IMG/VR virus record: IMGVR_UViG_3300034094_000020
Coordinates: 1-36,426 of that record
DNA length: 36,426 nucleotides
Source: a virus
Reading direction: 5' to 3' (one strand)
Below the pieces are notes generated by a model. That model did not search any database, was not told the DNA's origin, and saw only the letters and a list, made by a program, of their open reading frames with translations. How positions within the stretch are numbered: the first letter of the stretch is position 1; each line of letters starts with the position of its first letter. This document shows positions 15,448 to 22,854 of this stretch, one piece after another. The position numbers were made by a program, and so were the translations under genes.

Positions 15448-16272
15448 CTACGCCACGTCCATCGGCAACGCCTGTTGTGCCAGCCGTTTCCGGCTGATCT
15501 CGACGTACTCCGGGTTCACCTCGATCCCGATGAACCGACGCCCCGTCTCGCGGGCCATCTTCGCCGTAGTTCCGCTGCCGCTGAACGGGTCAAGCACCAC
15601 GTCGCCGGGGTTGCTCCACGAAAGGATATGGTCGCGGGCCAGCTCATCCGGAAACGGGGCCGGGTGACCATTCACGCCAATGCTTGCCATAGGCCACACG
15701 TTTCTCCTTCGTCTGGTGTTTCCGACGACGATCCTTTTCGTAGCTGCGTGACGAAAAGAGTCGTCCTCCTTTCGATGCCCCCTGCTACTTGCGATCTTTC
15801 CACCATGCACGGACGGCTCTCTTAGTTCGTTGAAAGCCCTCGGCGGGTATCCCTTCGAGAGAATGAACATGTATTCCCAGGAAGGTTGATACCTTGGGTG
15901 TTGCTCCTGCGGCGTCGGCTTCGTTTTCTGCCATATCATGGTGTCGTGAAGCCCGAGCCCGACCTCCTGAAAATGGAGGGCTTGCCGCATCGATGATCCG
16001 GTTTCGCTACCACGGATCGTCGCGTCGTTCACGTTCCATACGATCACCCCGCCCGGCTTGAGCAGCCGTTTCAGATTCCACGCCACACCGTAGAAGTCCC
16101 ACGAGTGGCCGCCGTAGGTGCGGAGGTCATCGTAAGGTGGCGAAGTCACAACGAGGTCAATCGACTCGCTCGGCATCTGGCGCATCACCTCGCAGTTGTC
16201 CCCGCAAATGATCTGATCCAGCGGGAGAGAACCAAGCGATGCAACGGACGGCCCTGCTACGTCATGCGTCAT
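15448..16272 (-). CDS. DNA methyltransferase (N4-cytosine/N6-adenine, beta-type order)
   Basis: 274 residues from the ATG at 16270-16272 (GGAAG upstream). The catalytic motif IV is TSPPY (residues 43-47), followed by VIVWNVNDATI, and the SAM-binding motif I is DPFSGSGTT near residue 229 with GIEVNPEYVEIS. Catalytic motif before SAM motif is the beta-class order. SPPY favours N4-cytosine, though N6-adenine is possible. No restriction enzyme is adjacent, so it is an orphan enzyme. It probably protects phage DNA from host restriction or marks regulatory sites. Confidence 0.9.
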   Translation of the reverse strand: MTHDVAGPSVASLGSLPLDQIICGDNCEVMRQMPSESIDLVVTSPPYDDLRTYGGHSWDFYGVAWNLKRLLKPGGVIVWNVNDATIRGSETGSSMRQALHFQEVGLGLHDTMIWQKTKPTPQEQHPRYQPSWEYMFILSKGYPPRAFNELREPSVHGGKIASSRGHRKEDDSFRHAATKRIVVGNTRRRRNVWPMASIGVNGHPAPFPDELARDHILSWSNPGDVVLDPFSGSGTTAKMARETGRRFIGIEVNPEYVEISRKRLAQQALPMDVA

Positions 16273-16310
16273 AGTGAGTCTTCCGGGGGCCGCCGTTGAT
16301 CTTCCGTGTT

Positions 16311-16457
16311 CTATACCCTCGCCGCCATATACAGCCCGACGTTCGCCGCAGCGTACCCAGCGTAAGCAATCGCCAGCCCTGTCTTCCCATGCCACGCCAG
16401 GTCGCCGGCCACCCAGACGTAGATCACGCCGGTCAGTGCGATTAGCCACGGGCTCAT
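16311..16457 (-). CDS. 48-residue membrane peptide
   Basis: The ATG at 16455-16457 overlaps the stop of the HTH gene (ATGA). The product begins MSPWLIALTGVIYVWVAGDL and continues to a second hydrophobic stretch, LAIAYAGYAAANVGLYMA, so two short membrane helices are likely. It has no known family. It is the fifth in a chain of coupled genes with the clamp and HTH genes, so it is probably translated early in infection. Confidence 0.65.
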   Translation of the reverse strand: MSPWLIALTGVIYVWVAGDLAWHGKTGLAIAYAGYAAANVGLYMAARV

Positions 16458-16747
16458 ACGTCACGCCGCCTGCACCCGCCGACAATCCCGAGCTCACGAA
16501 TTCGCCCCTGCACCCACGGTGACAGGTCGAGCGAATCGTCGGCCTCGGGCTCACCCCAATCGTCTGGCCGTCCACCGTCGTCGTCCTGCACTGCGACAAC
16601 GTCACGCTTCGGCAGATGATGCCTGCTCGCCAGGGTCGTCAGCTTCCGGTACGTCACGCCCAACTCACGCGCCACCTCCATCCGTGTCAGCGATGGATTC
16701 GCCCACAGCCGGAAGAGGTCCGCCACCGGTACGCTTGCTCGTTGCAT
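16454..16747 (-). CDS. HTH DNA-binding protein, candidate transcription regulator
   Basis: 97 residues. Residues 7-45 contain a helix-turn-helix (ADLFRLWANPSLTRMEVARE then LGVTYRKLTTLASRHHLP), similar in layout to sigma region 4 or GcrA-like HTH segments. An acidic middle (DDDGGRPDDWGEPEADD) is followed by a basic end. The ATG at 16745-16747 lies five bases below the dnaN stop with GGAG upstream. As the last regulator of the early run it is a reasonable candidate for switching on the late genes; that is inference. Confidence 0.7.
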   Translation of the reverse strand: MQRASVPVADLFRLWANPSLTRMEVARELGVTYRKLTTLASRHHLPKRDVVAVQDDDGGRPDDWGEPEADDSLDLSPWVQGRIRELGIVGGCRRRDV

Positions 16748-16751
16748 GGCG

Positions 16752-17849
16752 TCACTCCGCAGCCAGGGGCATGATGACGCCGACATACGGCCCGCACTTG
16801 AGCAGCACCCGACTCTGCGGGTCCGTGGCGTACACGTTCACCTGCGGCTCCTCGTCGCCGGGAATGTGAGCGAGGAACTGCGACACGAACCGGGGATCGA
16901 GCTTGGTGCCGCTCGTGGAGCCGGCCGCCACGATGTCGCACTGAACCCGGCTTTCGCCGTACTCGCTCGAGCGTCCCGAAATCACGACGGCGTTGGCAGT
17001 CCACGCCAAGTCCACGCCCTTCGACTGCTCGCTCGTGACGATGGCCGCCGACTGCACCGCAGCCAGCAGGTCGGCCACCTCGCACACCGTGGGCTCGCCG
17101 GCCACCTCGCCCACCACGTCGCGCCACCGGGGAAACTTCCCGTCCAAGAGTTTCGCCGTCACCGTCGCACCGTCCAGCGTGAACCGCACGTCGCTCTTGT
17201 TGGCCTCGACTTGCACGCTGCCTTCGCCGTGGGCCAGCGTCGCCGCCACGAGCACGGCCCGAGCCGGCACGATGGTCTGGCTGTCGTCCACCGCCTGGTC
17301 CGTCTCCGTCTCCACGCACGAGAGCCTGCGGCCGTCCGTCGCCACCCAGGTCGGATTGCCCTTCGTCACGTCGATCAGCACGCCACCCAAGGCGAACCGG
17401 CTCGACTCGGTGTCGCAGGCGTATGCCGTCGCATGCACGGCACGCCGGAACTGATCCGCCGGCAGCCGGCACACTGCCCTGAGCTCGCCGGTCGTGTCGG
17501 CCGGGAACTCGGCCACGTCCTCCGTGGGCAGCGTCCACGAGCCACGGCCGCACTTGACGACGATGCTCGAGCCCTTCGGCGTCAGCGTCACCTCGTCGCC
17601 CTGGGCGGCCTTGAGGATGGCAGAGAGCTTCAGCGCCGGCAGCAGCACGGCGTCGCCGTGGTAGTCGATCTCCCGGTCGATCCGCACCTCGAGGTCCGTC
17701 GCCGAGAGAAGCCCGTCACCGAGCCGCACGTTCTGCAGCACCGGGCGTGGCGACTTCGTCGGAACCGCACGGAGCACGTCAGCCAGAGCCGTTCGCAGCG
17801 TCGCCGCGTCCAGCGTGATACCCGCCGCCTTGGTCTTGGTCGCAGTCAT
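16752..17849 (-). CDS. dnaN: DNA polymerase III beta subunit-like sliding clamp
   Basis: 365 residues, the normal length of a bacterial beta clamp with three repeated domains. Family marks are GLLSATDLEVRI in domain I, FALGGVLIDV with VATDGRRLSCVE at the start of domain II, KFPRWRDVV, SEYGESRV, LDPRFVSQFL in domain III, and the C-terminal YVGVIMPL. It would encircle DNA and tether the polymerase. A DNA polymerase is not encoded in the window, so it must recruit host Pol III or other clamp-binding enzymes. RBS AAAGGA before the ATG at 17847. Confidence 0.93.
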   Translation of the reverse strand: MTATKTKAAGITLDAATLRTALADVLRAVPTKSPRPVLQNVRLGDGLLSATDLEVRIDREIDYHGDAVLLPALKLSAILKAAQGDEVTLTPKGSSIVVKCGRGSWTLPTEDVAEFPADTTGELRAVCRLPADQFRRAVHATAYACDTESSRFALGGVLIDVTKGNPTWVATDGRRLSCVETETDQAVDDSQTIVPARAVLVAATLAHGEGSVQVEANKSDVRFTLDGATVTAKLLDGKFPRWRDVVGEVAGEPTVCEVADLLAAVQSAAIVTSEQSKGVDLAWTANAVVISGRSSEYGESRVQCDIVAAGSTSGTKLDPRFVSQFLAHIPGDEEPQVNVYATDPQSRVLLKCGPYVGVIMPLAAE

Positions 17850-17850
17850 G

Positions 17851-17958
17851 TCACGAGTCCTTTCGTTTGAGAGCTATCCCTGTAAACACACCGACACAGA
17901 ACGTGATGGCGAGCAGAATCTCGCCGGTCGCAATCCACACGAGGTCGTGAATCGTCAT
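17851..17958 (-). CDS. 35-residue single-helix membrane peptide
   Basis: The ATG at 17956-17958 overlaps the stop of the preceding gene (ATGA), and the TGA lies one base before the dnaN start codon. The product begins MTIHDLVWIATGEILLAITF, continues CVGVFTGIALKRKDS, and thus has one membrane helix with a basic C-terminus (positive-inside end). The tight packing between neighbours supports it as a real gene. No function known. Confidence 0.65.
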   Translation of the reverse strand: MTIHDLVWIATGEILLAITFCVGVFTGIALKRKDS

Positions 17959-18188
17959 GTCGCACCCCCGTTGTTCGCACCAATCGCCACGATGTACGCC
18001 TTGAGCTGCTCGTTCTCGGCCTCGAGCAGCTCGGCCCGGTGAGCACACCGCGTCGCACGACGCATGAGCCGGCGAATGTGGTTGTGGGCGTGCTCCAGGG
18101 CGAACCTGGCACCGTCGTTGATGTCGTCGTCCCACGAGTGGGCCTCGCACAGATCGGCCACGGTGGATGAGGGGAGGGGGCGGTTCAT
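17955..18188 (-). CDS. Small coiled-coil protein of unknown function
   Basis: 77 residues; the start overlaps the stop of the LexA-like gene and the end overlaps the next peptide, both as ATGA. It opens MNRPLPSSTVADLCEAHSW. Residues 30-65 form a helix with a coiled-coil pattern (FALEHAHNHIRRLMRRATRC; AELLEAENEQLKAYIVAI). No enzymatic motif. It may be a partner of the LexA-like domain beside it. Confidence 0.65.
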   Translation of the reverse strand: MNRPLPSSTVADLCEAHSWDDDINDGARFALEHAHNHIRRLMRRATRCAHRAELLEAENEQLKAYIVAIGANNGGAT

Positions 18189-18430
18189 TTGGCCACCTCC
18201 TCGAGCACGCGGATCGTGCGCGCCTTGCCGTCGTGCCACTCGATCCAACCCTTGTTTCGCAACGGAACAAGGTGGCAAATCGCACCGTTCGGCGAGTCGA
18301 ATTTGAACGCCAGGCACAACTCGCGCACCGTCGGGCTGAACCCGTGCTCGGCGATGTAGGCCGAGAGCCAACGCAGGATTTCGCGCTGGCGTTCGGTGAG
18401 CGGCTTGCGGTCGGTGGTGGTGGTGGTCAT
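18185..18430 (-). CDS. Stand-alone LexA-type winged-helix DNA-binding domain
   Basis: 81 residues matching the LexA N-terminal domain from end to end: LTERQREILRWLSAYIAEHG, FSPTVRELCLAF as first part of the HTH, then LVPLRNKGWIEWHDGKARTI as the wing. The C-terminal self-cleaving protease and dimerisation domain is absent, and no such sequence follows in any frame before the next gene. It could bind host SOS operators or phage operators without being inactivated by RecA. Six threonine or related residues precede the domain (MTTTTTD). Confidence 0.85.
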   Translation of the reverse strand: MTTTTTDRKPLTERQREILRWLSAYIAEHGFSPTVRELCLAFKFDSPNGAICHLVPLRNKGWIEWHDGKARTIRVLEEVAK

Positions 18431-18903
18431 GCTGCGTCTCCAATGCGTCCGCCATTAGCTAGGCCCAGTCGCCTCTGCAAATACCGAACAAGTCCGTAGG
18501 CAGTAGCCATTTCGATCTTTAGTTCGGCAGCCTTGTCGGCAATCAAGTCAACGATCGACTGGTAATCGTCGTGCGTCGCCTGGTCCACGACTGCAGTCAG
18601 TTCCGCACGCATGCGAGCGTTCTGGTCTGCGTCAATCCTGACGATCTGTCGCGGCTGTTCTGATGCTGATTGGCGAGACACCAGTTTCCGAACACGATGC
18701 AGCGAGCGGTATTCGTCCAAAAGCCATTTCAGATGCACAAACGGCGTGTCGTGATTTCTCTTGGCGTTGCGGATCGCGTCCCACAAGATGTCTTGATCCA
18801 GCGGCGACAAGTCTTGCCGAACAAGCGTTGCCTCTTCGGCCGTCCAAGCGTGCGTGGGCCAAAGCTGGTTCATGGCCTCTCGGTTTTCGTCCCACGTTCT
18901 CAC
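18427..18903 (-). CDS. Unknown early protein, possible replication accessory factor
   Basis: 158 residues from a GTG at 18901-18903 with AGGAGGG upstream, overlapping the stop of the DUF1376 gene (GTGA). The N-terminal third (LSPLDQDILWDAIRNAKRNH) and the C-terminal third (YQSIVDLIADKAAELKIEMA) are helical. No Walker motif is present, so it is not a DnaC-type ATPase. Position after a replication initiator is where phages place helicase loaders; this is only a positional hint. Confidence 0.65.
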   Translation of the reverse strand: MRTWDENREAMNQLWPTHAWTAEEATLVRQDLSPLDQDILWDAIRNAKRNHDTPFVHLKWLLDEYRSLHRVRKLVSRQSASEQPRQIVRIDADQNARMRAELTAVVDQATHDDYQSIVDLIADKAAELKIEMATAYGLVRYLQRRLGLANGGRIGDAA

Positions 18904-19712
18904 AGGTTCCCTCCTGCCGTCTGGCGTCCACGTCCTTGGGAATGCCCTTTGGGGTCGGCGAACTCGCCTGCCCTAATCCTGTCCACGAAGTCAAAGAAAC
19001 GAGTCACCGGCAGCGGCCGGTTGAAGTACTGGCGGCTCGGTAGCCGGGCCAGCGCCTCGCGTGCTCGCTGCAGCCACCCAGGCGTCGCCGCAAGGTCCGC
19101 CCAGCCATCGGGGGCAGTCAGGTGATGCCAAGGCTCAGCCCGCTCGGTGACGTTCCAGACCGCTGCGAACCGCTGCCACTCGTCCGATGCCCAGCCTGGC
19201 TGGCAAAAGTCGTCCGGCTCGGCTGGCGTGTGTGTGTGTGTAATTTCTTCTTTAGAAGAAGTTGGTGTTGGTGTTGGTGTTGGATGGTTGGTTTTTGCTC
19301 CACGGTTGCCCTGCGTATGCTCTGCGTTTGCTCCACGATTGCTCCACGATTGCTCCACGTTTGCTCGTGCGGCGATGGCTGCCGCCTTTGCCGCCGCTGC
19401 CCGTTTTGCCGCTTCTACCCGCTTTTCCTTGAGTTCCACGCAACGGCCACGGTGCTTCTCAAGCCTTGGATTCCGACGCAGGCCGTCCACATCGACGGGG
19501 AACTTGTCCGCCAGCATTGGCCAGGCCGACGTGACGCCGGGCGACAGCCGCTCGATCTGATCGAGCTCGGCCGGGATGCCGCCACGGTCCCAGGCCACCA
19601 TCAGCAGCGTCAGGTAGTGGCCACGTTCCTCGGCGGTCCAACCGAACGTGCTCGTCAGGAAGTCCCTGACGTACAGCGGCATGTACACGTCAACTCGCAG
19701 CTCGTCGCTCAT
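18900..19712 (-). CDS. DUF1376 (YdaU-like) replication initiation protein
   Basis: 270 residues. Residues 8-50 (YMPLYVRDFLTSTFGWTAEE, then RGHYLTLLMVAWDRGGIP) are the hallmark of DUF1376 proteins found at phage and prophage replication loci. The middle (residues 85-160) is an Ala/Lys/Arg-rich helix and a repetitive linker encoded by the iteron array, then a Pro/Thr/His run. The C-terminal part (SDEWQRFAAVWNVTERAE; LARLPSRQYFNRPLPVTRFF) looks like a second folded domain. Origin sequence inside the initiator gene recalls lambda O. The ATG at 19710-19712 has GGAAAGGAA upstream. Confidence 0.85.
   Translation of the reverse strand: MSDELRVDVYMPLYVRDFLTSTFGWTAEERGHYLTLLMVAWDRGGIPAELDQIERLSPGVTSAWPMLADKFPVDVDGLRRNPRLEKHRGRCVELKEKRVEAAKRAAAAKAAAIAARANVEQSWSNRGANAEHTQGNRGAKTNHPTPTPTPTSSKEEITHTHTPAEPDDFCQPGWASDEWQRFAAVWNVTERAEPWHHLTAPDGWADLAATPGWLQRAREALARLPSRQYFNRPLPVTRFFDFVDRIRAGEFADPKGHSQGRGRQTAGGNL
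19232..19371. repeat. Candidate replication origin: seven 11-bp iterons plus an A/T-rich palindrome
   Basis: Seven directly repeated 11-mers follow each other without spacing from 19295 to 19371. Units 1, 4, 5 and 6 are TTGCTCCACG plus G, A, A or T; units 2, 3 and 7 are degenerate (TTGCCCTGCGT, ATGCTCTGCGT, TTGCTCGTGCG). Beside them lie a GT run, the palindrome TTCTTCTTTAGAAGAA (19245-19260) and four or so GGTGTT repeats, an easily melted-looking stretch. All of it lies within the coding sequence of the DUF1376 initiator, as the lambda origin lies within O. Confidence 0.75.
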
Positions 19713-19763
19713 ATCGGATTCCTTTCCATTCCGCCCCGCCGCGTCGAAGCGGCGCAAATGCCG

Positions 19764-20711
19764 CTACGAACGCGACCGCAGCAAGCGTCGTCGCCGCCTT
19801 TTGTCTGTGCCGAGCTTCTTCATAACGTCGCGTTCGCTCTTGGCCCTCTCTGCATCGAGCGTGTCTCGTTCGCTTGGTGTTATCTCGGCACTGAAACTTC
19901 CGTGCGTCAGCGACTGATCGCCTCGCATGTGCTCCCGAACAAACGTCTCCACGTCTGGGTCATTTCGCATTTGCCGCCAGTGCTGATCTACCCAGTGCAG
20001 AAGAGCGGCCCTGCGGCTTTTTCCTGGTGGAACATCTCGAAGCTTCCAGAACTCCTTGACGCCAGTTGCGTCCGTGAGGAGCGTCAGCGAAGGGCAGATC
20101 GCGTCAAACCGCGTCCGCACCAGCCAATAAGACCTGAGCGATTGGGCTAGGCCGCACATGAACGGTGCTAGAAAAGAAAGGCCCTTTTGCCTGAAGACAA
20201 TGTCGCTTTCAGAGCTAATGCACCGCATCTCGCCGTGGATAAACTCAAGCAAGAAGGCCGGGTTGAAAAGCCTGTTGACAACGAATTTCCCGTGGTGCTT
20301 TTTTTTGACGGGGAACTTTACGAATGTTCCAAACCTGTCAATTTCTGAGTAATAGCACCGGACAAATCCGTCGGACTTGTCAGTGAACGACTTCTTTGTG
20401 GCGAGCCCTTCCAGCTTGAGTAGTGGCATCAGCTCAGTCATGCGGAGCGACATTGCAGACCAGTGGACGTTCTCAACGGTACTGAGCCCAAGGTGCTCTC
20501 CAGAGAAAAACACAGCCTTGGCAGTCCACGCCGGAGGCATCAACGCGAGCTCGCTCGGAGTCAAGCACGACACCGTTTCGTTTCGCGAACCCAGCAATGA
20601 CTCAATCGGTATGGCACCGTCCATGGCCTCTTGGGTCGGTATGTTCGCGCAGCCCAAATACACGAACATGTTCTCAAGCGTTTCAATCGTTAGCTGTGCT
20701 TTGCTTTGCAT
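19764..20711 (-). CDS. Unknown 315-residue protein of lower GC content
   Basis: The ATG at 20709-20711 has GAAAGGA upstream. The protein has no signal peptide or clear membrane helix. It contains a hydrophobic core segment (LSFLAPFMCGLAQSLRSYWL), lysine-rich stretches (KFPVKKKHHGKFVV), and ends in a strongly basic tail (KRRRRRLLRS). I recognise no domain. The GC content falls to about 45 percent in places, below the genes on both sides, which suggests recent acquisition. Candidates are a replication factor or a defence or anti-defence cargo gene; nothing in the sequence decides. Confidence 0.75.
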   Translation of the reverse strand: MQSKAQLTIETLENMFVYLGCANIPTQEAMDGAIPIESLLGSRNETVSCLTPSELALMPPAWTAKAVFFSGEHLGLSTVENVHWSAMSLRMTELMPLLKLEGLATKKSFTDKSDGFVRCYYSEIDRFGTFVKFPVKKKHHGKFVVNRLFNPAFLLEFIHGEMRCISSESDIVFRQKGLSFLAPFMCGLAQSLRSYWLVRTRFDAICPSLTLLTDATGVKEFWKLRDVPPGKSRRAALLHWVDQHWRQMRNDPDVETFVREHMRGDQSLTHGSFSAEITPSERDTLDAERAKSERDVMKKLGTDKRRRRRLLRSRS

Positions 20712-20749
20712 GGCTTTGCGTCCTTTCACTGGTCAAGCCAGGCCGCACG

Positions 20750-21064
20750 TCAACGCGACGCCGCCGTTGCTTGCCACACCCGTTCCGGTCGCCCACTCGC
20801 TGACGGCCTGGTCGTCCCCGTCGTCTCCACTCTCCCGGCGCTTGCAAGCCCGTGCATGCGGCGCGCGACCTGTTGCTCGCTCAAGCCGCAGCGGCTGGCA
20901 ATCTCGTCCTTGGTCCCCGGCCCAGCCGCCAGCGCCTCGAGGATTCGCCGCTCGTGGTCGCCCAGGAACTCGCGTGCCGCGTCGCCCGCGATCTGCGACG
21001 TGACGGGATCGGTGCGGCGGAAGAGCGGGAGGTGCTCAACGCTTGCGGAAAAGTAGTCGCTCAT
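20750..21064 (-). CDS. Winged-helix DNA-binding protein
   Basis: 104 residues. FRRTDPVTSQIAGDAAREFL is followed by a winged helix: HERRILEALAAGPGTKDEIA, then SRCGLSEQQVARRMHGLASAG and a wing of basic residues. Similar short proteins occur in the early regions of many phages, usually as regulators. The start ATG (21062-21064) overlaps the stop of the next HTH gene (ATGA), so the two are translated together. Confidence 0.8.
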   Translation of the reverse strand: MSDYFSASVEHLPLFRRTDPVTSQIAGDAAREFLGDHERRILEALAAGPGTKDEIASRCGLSEQQVARRMHGLASAGRVETTGTTRPSASGRPERVWQATAASR

Positions 21065-21219
21065 GCCACGGCCTCCTGTGGCTGCAGGTACTTGCCCTTG
21101 GCGATCTGGCAGACGACTTGGTTTGAGATCCCGAGTCGCAGCGCCACCGTTTTCTGCATCAGTCCTTGAGCGAGCAGCTGCTTGACGCGGTCAACGTCCA
21201 CTCGTTGTCGTGCTGGCAT
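21061..21219 (-). CDS. 52-residue HTH protein
   Basis: The ATG at 21217-21219 is preceded by a near-ideal ribosome site (GGAGGTGAACG). The product begins MPARQRVDVDRVKQLLAQGL and then MQKTVALRLGISNQVVCQIA, a resolvase/CENP-B-like helix-turn-helix, followed by KGKYLQPQEAVA. Nothing else fits in so short a protein, so it is a DNA-binding peptide, perhaps a small repressor or anti-repressor. Confidence 0.75.
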   Translation of the reverse strand: MPARQRVDVDRVKQLLAQGLMQKTVALRLGISNQVVCQIAKGKYLQPQEAVA

Positions 21220-21246
21220 CGTTCACCTCCGTGTGGATTTGCCCGG

Positions 21247-21402
21247 TTACGCCGGGCGCGACCGCTTCACCCGTGGAGTGACTCGGGCAGCGGCTGCGGT
21301 GGATTTGCGCCTCTCCCGCTGGGCGACCGCTCCCGTAATCCGGGTTTGCCCCTGCGGCTGGGGCTTTCGCTTCATGCTCTGCCATGTGTCGTGCCAGGCC
21401 AT
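21247..21402 (-). CDS. 51-residue highly basic peptide
   Basis: The ATG at 21400-21402 lies three bases below the preceding stop, with GGGAG eight bases upstream. The product starts MAWHDTWQSMKRKPQPQGQT and contains AQRERRKSTAAAARVTPRVK; about a third of its second half is Arg or Lys. It may bind nucleic acid. A longer frame from a GTG at 21415 overlaps this one in another phase; I prefer the ATG version because of its ribosome site. Confidence 0.5.
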   Translation of the reverse strand: MAWHDTWQSMKRKPQPQGQTRITGAVAQRERRKSTAAAARVTPRVKRSRPA

Positions 21403-21405
21403 CGG

Positions 21406-21633
21406 TCACTCCCACTTACTGCGACGCAGATACTGCGGTTGTGGCTGCGGCGGGTTGGCGATCTCGGGTGGCACATGCGTCTCAAGGAACGCGATGCGTT
21501 GCTCTAGCCGATCGCACTGACGCTTGAGCAGGATGCTCTGGCGCAAGGCATCGCCGCACTTCACCGCCAACTCTTCCGGCACCCGGTACCAGTCCCGCAG
21601 CTGCATCTCTAGGGCGTGTGCGTCTAGGCTCAT
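21406..21633 (-). CDS. Small coiled-coil protein downstream of RecT
   Basis: 75 residues; the ATG at 21631-21633 overlaps the RecT stop (ATGA). It has a helical middle (CGDALRQSILLKRQCDRLEQ, then RIAFLETHV) and a Pro/Gln end (PPQPQPQYLRRSKWE). It could be a partner of the annealing protein; no family is recognised. Confidence 0.65.
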   Translation of the reverse strand: MSLDAHALEMQLRDWYRVPEELAVKCGDALRQSILLKRQCDRLEQRIAFLETHVPPEIANPPQPQPQYLRRSKWE

Positions 21634-22502
21634 GCCCGCACCTCGTGCTCGGCAGCCTCGTGCGTAAACTCCTGGCCTCGGTCCTCTGGCTCCGCCGACA
21701 GAATGTCGAGCTTGCCGTTGATGAGGTTGAACAACTCGTCAGCCTGGGCCGGCGTGTAGAAGCCGGCCCGCAGTCGCGTCTCGACGATGCCCTGCATCCG
21801 CTCTAGTTGCCCGGCCGTCGCCGTCTGCACGTGGTGCCGTGCCTTTCGCATGTCCTCAGCGGTGGCCTTGTCGCTTGGCGTGGCAACGACCGGCTCCGGC
21901 GACGGGAACTTCGGCCGCACCACCACCGGCTCGCTGACGGGCTCGGGCGGCGCGACGGCCGTCGGGTAGTCCTGGGCTTCCTCGGCGGTCACCAGGCCTT
22001 TGAGCACGTCAGGGAAGGCGTCACGCAGGGCGAAGCCCCGGGCCCGCAGCTGCAGCATCCGTCGTGGGTACTGCGTCCAGGGGCCGCTCTTGCCCCACAG
22101 GCCGGCTTTCTTGGCGTCGGTCACCGTGAACCGTGCGACCGTGGGCGTCTCGTAGCCACGCCGCTTGGCGGTGCACGTAGCCACCATCGACTCGCCGTCG
22201 CCCTCAATGGACTCCCGGACGTACTCGCAGACCGGGCTGGCCATGGCGACAGCCAAGGCAGCATCGCCCCAGATAGCAGGCCGCCCGTTAATGCAGGCGA
22301 TGTTCTGCAGCGACTGCATCGGGCTCAGGCCGATCTCGCTGCCATGCTGAATAGCCAGCAGGCAAGACTCGGGCTTGCCCTTGAAGTCCTTGGGGGCGAA
22401 GTCGCTTTTCGCCACCATCGTGGCGAACCGGAAGGCATCGTCGAACGAGGCGAGGGCCAGCCCCCTCGCGGGCGTCGTGTTTGTGGAAATCTCCGTCGTC
22501 AT
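21630..22502 (-). CDS. recT: RecT-family single-strand annealing protein
   Basis: 290 residues from the ATG at 22500-22502 (GAAAGGA upstream). RecT marks: ALASFDDAFRFATMVAKSDF, CLLAIQHGSEIGLSPMQSLQ, IACINGRPAIWGDAALAVAM, then the TVTDAKKAGLWGKSGPWTQY and RRMLQLRARGFALRDAFPDV segments typical of the phage group of RecT. It pairs complementary single strands in phage recombination. The exonuclease partner usually encoded beside RecT is not visible here. The C-terminal 90 residues are a Pro/Val linker plus a small helical region. Confidence 0.9.
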   Translation of the reverse strand: MTTEISTNTTPARGLALASFDDAFRFATMVAKSDFAPKDFKGKPESCLLAIQHGSEIGLSPMQSLQNIACINGRPAIWGDAALAVAMASPVCEYVRESIEGDGESMVATCTAKRRGYETPTVARFTVTDAKKAGLWGKSGPWTQYPRRMLQLRARGFALRDAFPDVLKGLVTAEEAQDYPTAVAPPEPVSEPVVVRPKFPSPEPVVATPSDKATAEDMRKARHHVQTATAGQLERMQGIVETRLRAGFYTPAQADELFNLINGKLDILSAEPEDRGQEFTHEAAEHEVRA

Positions 22503-22629
22503 GGTCGCGTCCTTTCTGCGAATGAAATCCCGCCTGGCGTCCTGCTCGGCGGGTGGTAGTCCCTTCCGTGGTCCCCGGCTCCATGCCGGCTCCTTCCGCA
22601 CCGTCGTCTCCAACGCCGGGCGGTCCTGT

Positions 22630-22854
22630 TCAGTTCGTCGGCGTCACCTCGTCCACCGTGTAGCCCAGGTGCTCGCCGTTCACGTCCACCGTCACGAGGT
22701 CGCCCCGCGTCTCGAGCACCGTTGCCCGGACGATGTCGGCGTAGAACGGCCGCTCCACGAGCACCGTGTCGCCCGGCGAGGGGCGGTAGTCGCTGCGGTA
22801 GATCTCACGCATGCCACGAACGGCGGCGGCGTATTCGCGGGAATGGGGGTCCAT
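22630..22854 (-). CDS. Small protein with SH3-like beta pattern, unknown
   Basis: 74 residues from the ATG at 22852-22854 with AAAGGA upstream. The second half alternates hydrophobic residues (PSPGDTVLVERPFYADIVRA; TVLETRGDLVTVDVNGEHLG), as expected of a small beta-barrel. Early phage operons often carry such proteins; no function can be assigned. Confidence 0.65.
   Translation of the reverse strand: MDPHSREYAAAVRGMREIYRSDYRPSPGDTVLVERPFYADIVRATVLETRGDLVTVDVNGEHLGYTVDEVTPTN

Noticed and set aside
15425-15450. Hairpin at the methyltransferase stop as a terminator or tRNA piece
   Set aside because: The stem is only five base pairs with a six-base loop and no T-run; it does not fit an anticodon arm.
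16273-16605. Upstream extension of the methyltransferase frame
   Set aside because: The extension lacks family similarity, overlaps two well-coupled genes, and the ATG at 16270-16272 has a ribosome site just in front of the conserved part.
19261-19371. CRISPR array
   Set aside because: Repeats are 11 bp, directly adjacent without spacers, and lie inside a coding gene.
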